Part shown: positions 47,101 to 59,100 of the stretch, piece after piece
Numbering within the stretch: position 1 is the first letter of the stretch
Layout of the letters: each line of letters starts with the position of its first letter
DNA from: Bicyclus anynana
Taxonomy: Eukaryota; Arthropoda; Insecta; Lepidoptera; Nymphalidae
Length of the DNA: 64,000 bases
Reading direction: 5' to 3'
NCBI RefSeq assembly: GCF_947172395.1
Contig: NC_069104.1
Coordinates: 4,863,355 to 4,927,354, forward strand
Notes under the pieces: model-generated
Databases searched by the model: none
What the model saw: the letters and a program-made list of their open reading frames with translations, nothing else
What the model was told of the DNA's origin: nothing
Program-made: the position numbers and the translations under genes

Positions 47101-50100
47101 GGACATCGTCGAGGATCTTCCATCTTGGAAATGCTTCCCCGCTAGTCTTTGGCTTGGAAGAATTCTTAATAGGGGATGATGGAAAACTGATTGCTAAGGT
47201 ATTTATGCATTTTTTTTATTGCATACCGAAATCGTCAGAAAACTACTTTGATTCAAAAATGGAGGTTCTGTATACAAACTGCGTGTTATCTATGTAGTCT
47301 AGAAAGCGAGTGTGTTTTTCGCCAACTTTTTAAGTTCTTCAATTTCATGAAAATCTTTTCAATAGTCCTAAAAATAAAAAGGCCTAAAAAAATTGAATAA
47401 AATAAAAAGTAAATAAATATGTGTAAACAGAGAGATAGACGAACATTAGTTTTTTAAATTGATTCTTCCTTGACCTTAATGACCTTCTTTTTGTAAATAT
47501 ACTAATAGCTATTAACGAGTAAACGATTTTTAGGATTGATTGTAGGAGACAAGGTCGTCGTTGATCCCTAGTATCTTACCTAAATATTTACATATTCACA
47601 TTGTTAATACCTAAGTATTGAAATAACAGTAGACATAGTGCTTTAAAGATTGCCAGTTATTTTTGTCTTCTTCTTAAAGTGCTTCCCCATCAGTAAAGTC
47701 TCTATTACTGAAGGTCTACATTCGGTTTCTTAAACTTCTTGTCTATGGGTAGGCGAAAAAGTTTACTGACTGACTTAATGCCAGTCCACACTCTTATATT
47801 TCTTAGTCAGGACTTCTTTCTACTCCTCTTTTGCATGCAATCTTGTCCATCATAATTATTTGAAGCAAACGGTACCTATAGTCTTGCAAAATATGTTCGC
47901 GGTATGAGACCTTCTGCTGCTTGATGGTTTTAACAAGCTTGGTCTTCTGCGTTCTGGCAAGAACCTCATTGTTAGATACTTTCATCATCCAGCTTATGCG
48001 GAGCATGTAAAGGTTAAGGTTTTCTTAGTTAGTCCTGGTCTGGCTGGTACTACCGGCAAAAACGTACCGCCAAGCGATTTAGCGTTCTGGCACGATGTCG
48101 TGTACAAACCGAAAGGGGTGTGGATTTTCATGATCCTAACAACTTAGCCCGCTTCCATCTAAGATTGCATCATCACATACCATCAGAATTGTAAAGAATG
48201 AAAAAAATACGTCCACGGTTGGTACGTCTAGTTATTTTACATGCGTGTAAAATATATTTTTTTTTATTATATGAGTCGTCGAAAATGTTTAGATTAAAAC
48301 AACACTGGTCATTTATCGTAACGGGAAGTACTTTATTCGTTTTATCAACATGCATCGGTGTTACACGTAGGAAGTTTACATACTCATCACTTTGCTATGT
48401 TAGTCACGTAGCTTTTACACTGCGTTGCTTTAGTAATTATCACGTTCAAAGTTTATATAGGACTAGCTGACGCAGCGCGGTTTCACCCGCGTGGTTTTCG
48501 TTCCCGTAGGGATACAGGGAAAATATATAGCCTATAGCCTTCCTCGATAAATGGGCTATCTATCTAACACTGAAAGAATTTTTCCAAACGTACCAGTACT
48601 TCCTGAGAATAGCGCGTTCAATCAAACAAACAAACTCTTCAGCTTTATAATATTAGTATAGATAAGCAACTAGCCACGGCTAGTTACGATGTCAAGTATC
48701 AAGTTCAGACTTTTTATTCTTTACAAGTTAGCCCTTGACTACATTCTCACCTGATGGTAAGTGATGATGCAGTCTAAGATGGAAGCGGGCTAACTTGTTA
48801 GGAGGAGGATGAAAATCCACACCCCCTTTTGGTTTCTACACGGCGGTACGTCTTTGCCGGTAGGGTGGTAACTAGCCACGGCCGAAGCCTCCCACCAGCC
48901 AGACCTGGACAAATTAAGAAAATCTCAATCTGCCCAGCCGGGGATCGAACCCAGGACCTCCGTCTTGTAAATCCACCGCGCATACCACTGCGCCACGGAG
49001 GCCGTCACGAGACTAAAGTTTTAAGTCAATTTAGAATACTTACCTACCTTACTACCTGAAAACCACAGAGAGGTCATCAGCATCAAAAACTCAAAGTTTA
49101 TATTATAAGTTAAACTGATTTTGGTGGGACTTTTAAACTCTTAGGTTCAGATGATAAAATATTATAAATGCATCTATTCCTAGACTCGTATTTACACGCA
49201 GACATGCAATGGGATTATGCGCGTTAGATTTTTGTAACAACACTCTTGTATATTTCTTTACTATGGTCCAGCGGACGGGGATCGAACCACCACCTCTCGG
49301 TGATGAGTCCCGGCCCCTTCACCACTGAGCTATTGGGACTGATTAAATCAATAATTACATACCTATCGCGTTGACATATTTCGCATTAATTATGTATTAA
49401 TATGATATTTATGTAGATCGATTGTTACGGACCTTGACCTGTATAACATAGTGGACGACGGATTATTTACCAATGATAATTTTATACTATAGATCGGTTG
49501 CGTCCCTACAAAATCACCGCAAAAAGTGATCCGAATAGGCTACAACACTGAGCGCATACACGCAGAATTTTGTCTTTAATTTTATTATATTTATATGTAT
49601 ACATAGTTTTTACATTTCCTGAACACACAACTCGACATTTTAGACGATATTTAGATATAGTTTGTTTAAATAACGTTCCTTGTTGACCACAACGGAAATT
49701 TTGAAATTTTGACGGCCTCCGTGGCGCAGTGGTATGCGCGGTGGATTTACAAAACGGAGGTCCTGGGTTCGATCCCGGCTGGGCAGATTGAGATTTTCTT
49801 ATTTTTCAAGGTCTGGCTGGTGGCAAAGACGTACCGCCAAGCGATTTAGCGTTCCGGTACGATGCCGTGTAGAAACCGAAAGGGGTGTGGATTTTCATCC
49901 TCATCCTAACAAGTTAGCCCGCTTCCATCTTAGACTGCATCATCACTTACCATCAGGTGAGATTGTAGTCAAGGGCTAACTTGTAAAGAATAAAAAAAAA
50001 TTTTTCATGCACACATCTAGTATTTAATATCATTGAAAGCATAGGTAAAATTTCTGTAGAAGAAAGCAGTCATGTACTTTATACCGTATACCTAATCTGT

Positions 50101-53100
50101 GGTCTGTACATACGTACAATACCTAGTTCCCCTGACTTACTGTACCGCTTAAGTCAGCTATTGACGGTCAATTATTCTCGCGTTTCTGCAGCGCAAACGG
50201 CAGCGAAGACGTATCATAAGTCGAGCAGTCATGCACGCAGTGACCAATACACGATCAGTTATAGTCGTGGGTGCTGCAGCAGAATAATTGATCGTCAATG
50301 GCGTGCATTACCATAATTAGGATGGCTGATGTCTTGGCCTTATTCTCGATGCATTTCCCGATGTGGATTAATGATATTATGTTAACATCCAATAACTCAA
50401 TGCTATCACAGTTGGGAATGCATATACATATAGGTAGATTTCTTCTACAGAAATGTATGCTTTTCTTTCTGTATATTTTCTACTAGCTGACGCCGCGCGG
50501 TTTCACCCGCGTGGTTTCCGTCCCTGAAGGAATATGGAGATAATATATAGCCTATAGCCTTCGTCGATAAATGGGCTATCTAACACTGAAAGAATTTTTC
50601 AAATCGGACCAGTAGTTCCTGAGATTAGCGCGTTCAATCAAACAAACAAACTCTTCAGCTTTATAATATTAGTATAGATATTAGTATAGATATATTCTTA
50701 TTTTGTTTCATTAAAATTTGGCTTTATTTTGTAAAAAAAAACGGTAAACAAAATAACTGTCCAACCACCAACGAAAAGCTCAATGACTGCCCATGCGAGG
50801 TTATATTGTGATTGTTTAATGATATGATTATGAACAGGTTTTGAGCGCGAATCAATTCATTAACATTATCTATACCTATAACAAAACTGTAACAGGTCAA
50901 ATTCTATACATCTAATATTATAAAGCTGAAGAGTTTGTTTGATTAAACGCGCTAATCTCAGGAACTACTGGTCCGATTTGAAAAATTCTTTCAGTGTTAG
51001 ATAGCCCATTTATCGAGGAAGGCAATAGGTTATATATTATCCCCGTATTCCTACGGGAACTGGAACCACGCAGGTGAAACCGCGCGGCGTCAGCTAGTTG
51101 AAGATATTTTGAAGCCAAAGATACATTTTTTTGTGTCCGTCTGTCTGTCCGTACTTTATGTTGACCGGGCATCATGCTGAAACTACTTAATGAATTTAAA
51201 TGAAAATTGACACGATTTGAGACCTACTCTTAAAATCAAAATTAGACACTTAAGTGTATGAGTGCTTGCAACCAATCAAATTGGATTGTTTATTGGTGGG
51301 TATTAATAATTGCTTATAGCTTTTTAAGACCCAATCGCATTGATATAATAATAAGGCATTTTAGATGGCAATGCGTCATTATAAACAGGTAGCTACACCT
51401 GCAAATCCTTGTTGATAAGACAAGGAAATCCATATCTAAAGTACTAATATAAAGTGGTAAAATTTGATTTTATGTTTCTACTACTTGACCGATTTTAAAA
51501 ATTCTTTCACCAATGGAAAGCTACATTATCAATGAGTAACGTATGCTATATTTTATTCCCGTATTCCTACGGGAATAAATTAAAGCATAGATATATATAT
51601 TTTTTAAATTAAGAAAGCACTTCATTACTCGACTCGGGAATTAAAAAAAAATCGTAGCTCGGTTTACCCGTCTGGTAATGAACATTACTAAACGACCAGA
51701 ATGAATCAATATAGCTTTGTGACAGTGGCGTGCATAAGGTTGTCGAACAGGGTATGCACTAGTAATAAAATAAAGCATCTTGCAAAAATCCTTATTTAAT
51801 AAGCATTAAGAAGACAACTCTTAGGGTATGTAGTACTTTAATGCATGTATGAAGTGCACGCCACTGCTTTGTGATATGTTATTGAGTAGATTACGAAATG
51901 GGAGTAGAAAAATTATTTTACCACTAGAAAGCAACGTTATTTGTGAGTGCCATGGGCTATATTATCCCCGTATTCTCACGGGAACGGGAACTGTGGGTGA
52001 AACCGTGATGCGTCGGCTAGTTTATATTCGAATAATAATTAATCTGACTGCGACCGAGTTGGTAGTGTGCCAGTAACTGGCTAAAGGTTAATTGAAAACG
52101 CATGCGTGCAATATGTAAAGTATGAAAATAACTTCATGGAAATTCACTGGGAAAGTTCTTGAGTGATTGGCCTAATAAAAATTAATTCACATACTTAGTC
52201 TTATATTACTGTACTAGCGGACGCCCGCGACTTCGTCCGCGTGGAAAATGTAAACTTTTATATTTCACCCCCGTTTATTTGTATGATCGCATATTTTATG
52301 GTATACGTATAATAAATAGTCGATTAATCATTTTACAAAAAAATATAACTCAAAACATATACGATTTATAAAAAAACTTCAACCTTTTTAACCCTTCAGG
52401 GGTTCAATTTTGAATAATATTATTTTTAGTATTTTAAAGTTTTTCTGGTATTTTAAAATACCATTTAAAGAGGGCCCAAAAAGGATTGACTACAAATAAA
52501 AGACAAATTAACTTCGTCAAAGCAGGTTCAATAACAAAATCATCTACTTACTCAATCCTAGGTTCTTCTGCACCTGTTTGGATTTTATTAATGGATACGT
52601 ATGAGAAACATTATAACATCCCAGCGGATGTCGCTATTTCGAGATCTAGACCAGACATTTTCCTTTTGTCCAAACAAACTTAGCGAATACTTGTAGAGCT
52701 TACTGTGCCGTGGGAGACTAACATTCCGAAGGACTACAGTATTAAAGTGAATAAATATTATGACCTAATAAATGAACTAAATAAAAATGGCTATGAAGTT
52801 AGTATGTACGCCGTAGAAGTAGTTGCGAGAGGATTACTAGCAAAATCTCTCAAAAACTTGCTTAAAGACCTTGGCCTGGGCACAGAAAACATATGTGGCC
52901 TGGGTGAATCCATGGAATGCTAAGATATTCGTCTCATACAAATGTATCTCGAAAAATGAAAGACTTTCTATACAAACTTTCAACAACTTTCACCTCCTTC
53001 TGATTTAATTCTCGCGACAAAACGTAACTTATAATCTTTCACGTATAATGATCTCAAATCATGCTATGTTTCATCTAAATCCATTCAGTAGTTTTAGCGT

Positions 53101-56100
53101 GATGCCCGGTCAACAAAAATACGGACAAATAGACAAAAAATATATTTTTGACTGCAGTATCGATATATTATATTGCCAACAAAATTTTCAAAATATCTTC
53201 AATGTAATGTTTGACCTGTTATAGTTCCTCATCACTGGATCAATGAGGTAGTTTTATATCGATTTGTCAATCAAGAACGATTGCAATATGTATACCTATT
53301 CAGTTTTCACTGTAATACTTCAATTCTTAAGTGTTAAGTAGTACCTATAGATGGAAATCGTAGTAAATGTATTGTATCAATCGATCGCTATTGATACGCA
53401 TAACCTAAACAATAGGTTATTATTGATTGCAATACATCCGTAGGTAGGCACTTATGATAACAATATCATGTTACGCCTGCCACACACGGTCAAGTTGTGT
53501 TGTCAAAATTGATTTGACAGTGAAAAAAATATGGAAATATTTAGGTCTAAGATGCGCATTATGTTGTGCGATAATATGCGAGCATTGAAGAGAAATATAA
53601 ACACGCCCAATGGCGTCGTAAATGTCCCAGTCGCATCTCTTTCGTACCAACGCAATGAATGAAAATGAAAGAGATGGCGGTATTGACGGTTGCGGCGCCA
53701 TTGGTTGAATTTTGTATATTTCTCTGCACAAGATTATCTCGTCGGTCGCATAGTAAGTGATGACCTAATTTAAGATGGAAGCAGGCTAACTTGGTAGGAG
53801 TAGGATAAAAATCCTCGTCCTTTTCTGTTTCTACACGACATCGTACCGTAACGCTAAATCGCTTGGCGGTACGTCATTGCCGGTAGGACTCATTCTCTTT
53901 CGTTGCCATAGAACAAAGACGTAGTGTTATGGTGTGGTTATGGCTATGTTTTCAATGTATTCATTTTACTATTACATCTCTTTGCGCGCTGCAGACTTTG
54001 TTGTTAATTGCGTAACTTAATCGGATTCGTTTTACAGCTTCATTTAATAAAATGTTCGTCAAATGTCAAACCCCTAGGACAAATATCAATATGACAATTA
54101 TAATGGAATGAATTTGCTGTCAATCTGATCCGATCAAGTTACGCAAATAACAACTTGATTGTGTATGGCTGGCGTTATTCACACTCATTTCATTCAAATA
54201 TTGCAACCGAAATTGTGAATAACAATGATATTCACAATAAGGAAATATCCTTGAACGAGTTGATGAACAAAAACTTTATTCTAATCATTGACGTTGGTTT
54301 TTGCATTTAACCTTCATAAAATAAACGTACAATGTTGTTCAATGCATTAAAATACGTTCGTTATCTATATCTCCCTACCAGCTATCTGATTTCTGTTTAT
54401 AAATAACAAAAATTAATATTTAATTAATTTAAAGTGATAAAATATTATATACAGCCGTGATAGCCAAGTGGATATGCCCTCTGCCTCCGATTCCGGAGGG
54501 TGTGGGTTCGAATCCGATCCGGGGCATGCATCTCCAACTTTTCAGTTGTGTGTATTTTAAGAAATTAAATATCTCTAACGGTAAAGGAAAACATCGTGAG
54601 GAAACCTGCATACCAGAGTTTTTTAATTCTCAGCGTGTGTAGTCTGTCAATCTGCATTGGACCACCGTGGTGGACTATTGGCCTAACCCCTCTCAATCTG
54701 AGAAGACTCGAGCTCAGTAGTGAGCCGAATATGAGTTGATAACGAACGACGATAAAATATTTATTTGTCTAATTAACCCCCGACGCAAAAAGAGAAAAAG
54801 AGAGGTGTTATTAGTTTGACATGTCTGTCTGTCTGTGGCACCCTAATTAAACACAAAATTATGCATGTGTGCGCACAGTGGAGTAGCTAAATTGGGATCA
54901 CTTTTTAGTAGTATAAAATACTAGCGGACGCCCGCGACTTCGTCCGCGTGGAATTTACTTTTTCACAAATCCCTCGGGATCCATGGATTTTTTCGGAATG
55001 AAAAGTAGCCTATGTGTTAATCCAGACTATAATCTATCTCTACTTCAAATTTCAGGCGATTAGGTTCAATAGCCGAGGCGTGAAAGAGTAACAAACACTC
55101 ATACTATCAAAAATATAAGGCTTTCGTAAATCTCGTGAAGGATTTTCCCGGAATAAAAATTCCAAAATCTCCAAAATTCATAACTCAATGAAGATGTAAA
55201 AAAAAAACAAAAAAAAAGAATCTTACATCGATGAGACTGCTACTGAAATCTCGAGAATATTTGTCTCGGATAAATTTTGGTAAGACTGGCTACGACAATA
55301 GACCAGCGAGCGGGGATCGAACCCACGTCCTCCCGCGTCGTGTTGAGTCTGGTACCTTTACCTACGCGTATTATACCTTCAGCCCAGCTATTAGAGCTCA
55401 GACATGTACCTACCTTTGTTTTTGTTTAACATGACCTAAGTAGGTACCTCAAAACAAAATATTAAGTCGATATTTTTAAATAACGACATCGATGTTAATA
55501 TACGTCTTACAGACTACAACCAGTATACTATACAGTCAATATATTATCATGAAAAATATAATACTTATAGTCCACAACTTTAGGTTTTTTACACAACAAT
55601 AATACTACTCAAAAAGGTTCTTTTAAGCGACACTTTTCGTTTCGATTTACATACATTTTATTTTTAATAATAAGCTTTACGGCTCTGGGTTCTAGCCCTT
55701 TTGAGCCCGGATTCACATACAATTAATTAATTATCTTGGACTAATTATAGAAGGACCTGCCTCGCAAGACGTTACCTCTCTGTCAATCAATCAACGATCT
55801 AACGCGTGTATACTTATATCGTATCGATGTTTCATTGTTGTAATCGTTTTCGTCGACTGAAAAAACTCCCTAATCATTCCGGTTTGTGTAGTAAGTAGTT
55901 CAATGGCATGAAAAATGGTCAACAACTTCTAATTCACTAAAAGATGACGTGACGTTCGATTTCAGTTTCACCTGATGGTAAGCGATGATGCAATCTAAGA
56001 TTTTTTTTTTATTGTTTACAATAACCCTTGACTACAATCTCACCTGATGGTAAGTGATGATGTAGTCTTAGATGGAAGCGGGCTAACTTGTAAGGAGGAG

Positions 56101-59100
56101 GATGAAAATCCACACCCCTTTCGGTTACGGCATCGTACCGGAACGCTAAATCGCTCGGCGGTACGTCTTTGCCGGTAGGGTGGTAACTAGCCACGGCCGA
56201 AGCCTTCCACCAGCCAGACCTGGTCCAATTAAGAAAACCTCCAATCCAACCCAGGACCTCCTTCTTGTAAATCCACCGCGCATACCACTGCGCCACGGAG
56301 GTCATCAAAAACATAATTATAATAAATAATAAATTTGTAATAAAAACAAGCATATCTAAAAGAAAAATAGATACTATTCTTCTAACGAACGAACAAACAG
56401 CAAAACATCGATCCATTAATTTAATATTCTGTGTACAGATTATATTATTCTTGTTAAATATTTTATTATTTATTTTTGTTAAATATTATCGATGACTGAG
56501 TTTACCTCGTACCCTTCAAAAACGACAGACAATTTTGTTGCTGCATTTGGGTGCGATCCATTTCCATTTCTAATTCCTCTATGTTAAATATATAGAGTTT
56601 GCACAAAAACAATACAAACGACATAAAAAGAACCCAAGCAGACATGAGTCACAAACCATTATGAAAAATAAAGATATTGAGTTTTATGGGTATTAAATGT
56701 GCATTTATAAAATTAAATTATAACTTTAATTATTTTATAAATGTCGTATTTTCATATCAAAAGAAGAAAGAAGTTGTAATTAAAACGATGATTTCTTTTA
56801 TTTTAATGTGAATTTAACCTTTCATTTATTGCAGAATTACCATATACTATGATAATTTTTTTGATTTTGTATTAATAAGTGAAAGAAGATTTGACATTTG
56901 ACAGTTCACACTTCACAGCACAGAACACTACTTTATTTGCTGTCTATGACTAATACTCCTACTTATATATCAGTATTCGTTAATGATTCTTTAACTAAAT
57001 CCAGTCTGTCGTGCGTATTTTCTTCCCTTGTAATTTTTGTTATTTCGTTTTGTTCTCGTTTCGTTGTTATTGTTAATTATAGTTTATTTGTTGTTTGTTT
57101 ACTGTTTTTACCCGACTGCAAGAAGGGTTATGTTTTTCGCGCGTATCTTGTATGTATGTATGTAATATTCTTTATTACCTCATATCTTCCAAACCGTTGA
57201 ACGGATTTACGTAATTCAGATAACGTTAGATTTGTTTTAATAACCCAAGTGTTCTTAGATAGGTGAAATTAGAAAAAAAAAACCAACAAGACGACTGTGA
57301 GACGCTATAGAATCGGGGTGAAGTTTTTTTTTTGTGAATATTTCAACATGCGAATCAAATTCAAGGGATTTTTGTGAGAATTTCAAAATAGTATATCATG
57401 GCCATGTTAAAAAAACTACAATTAGGAAAACGTTATTTATTAATTCTAATATTAATTAAGTCTATACATAATACGCGAGGCGGACGACTATAAGGTGCGA
57501 GGTTTATGAAGTGTAGTTATAAAACACCTAAAATAGACTAAAAGAAATATATTGATTATAAAAATCGGACAAGTGCGAGTCGGATTCGGCCACCGAGGGT
57601 TGCGTAGATTTTTTGAATATTTACTTAATTTCGGTTGGACTTAGGTATACATTATCGTACTTTGTAACAAACGTAACCAATAAATCCGAAATTCACCATC
57701 TATCGTAACTAAAAAGTGTGAAATAAATTAATTAATTAAACAAATATAAAAACCCGGCATAAATGATATAAAAATTGATCAAACTAAAGTCGGGACCTAA
57801 TAAAAAATGTAGACGAAATTCTATTCAATATAATAGGTCCCGACTGTTTTCTAATTGTTTTCTACACTTCTGGACTGAGCTTTTTTTTTCTTTTCAGTTT
57901 TTTTATCATTTATGCAGTCGGGTTTTTTATCAGTTTAATTAATTAATTTTATTTAGTTTAGTACGAAAATTAGTGAACCGGAGCCTGGTACTAGCCGGAG
58001 CAGTTATTCCGCGTTGCTATTGTTTCCGTCACCAAAAAAGAAACGTACGAATCAATCACCCTTATCGTCCTCCGAGAAAACCGTTTTGATTAATGTGTTT
58101 AAATATGTCGAGGAAACCTTATGCTTGCTTCTACATAATAAAGAAACAAAACTATAAGAGTTCTTTATTGCCTACGGAACCCTTAATATAAGTGAAGCAT
58201 TATCTGTTTGATAAATAACAGGATATATTATATAGGAATATAAAATTAAAAAATATTTGTTTACCACAGGAAGTTTTATTTCATGATAATATTCGTAAAT
58301 AATGATAAAATGTTGAGCAAACCTGAGTCAGCTGTTTTTGTTTGTTTACATAGTTTAAAATACCTACTCAATCTGACTATAAAAATATAGTACCTACGTT
58401 AGTTATTTACTGATATGTATACGACGCAGAATCTAAAGAGGGTGTGCTTTATAAATATTTATTAGGTATCTAAACGTAGATAAGCAATATGAGTAAAATA
58501 ATTATTAAAAAAACATAACACTGGTATCTATAAACGACATAGGTAGTTTTTATCTACTATATAAAAATAAGTCGGGTTTTCCTTCCTGACGCTATAACTC
58601 CAGAACGCACGAACCGATTTCCACGGTTTTGCATTCGTTGGAAAGGTCTCGGGCTCCGTGAGGTTTATAGCAAATAAAATTTCTACGTAGGGTAGGGGTA
58701 GGGTAGGTGTAGGGGTAGGGTAGGGGTAGGGTAGGGTAGGGGTAGGGTAGGGTAGAGGTAGTTGAAAGTTTAGATCGAGTTTCACGCGGACGAAGTCGCG
58801 GGCGTCCGCTAGTTAAGTATATAAATATCGTCCATACAGGTCAAGGTCTGCAACTGTCGATCTACATATAATATCACATTAATATTATGAGTGCGAAATA
58901 TGTCAATGCGATAACTATGTAATTGTTGATCTAATCAACCTCAATAGCTCAGTGCTAAATGGGCATTCCCGAGGGTTGGTTCGATCCCCGCTCGCTGGAC
59001 TGTTGTCGTACCCACTCCTAACACGACAAAGGTTGCCTGGAAGAGGTCGCTACTAAGCGATAAGGCCGCCTTTTGTATTCCACTTTTTCTTATGTTTCTG

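Noticed and set aside
48798..48983. Open frame RGGFTRRRSWVRSPAGQIE
   Set aside because: Antisense or sense reading of the SINE2 head, repeated at 49734 and 56009.
52705..52923. Possible host gene of 72 codons
   Set aside because: The same blocks occur in a decayed copy at 1690-1990 and the frame is broken by an upstream stop; it is a retroelement tail.
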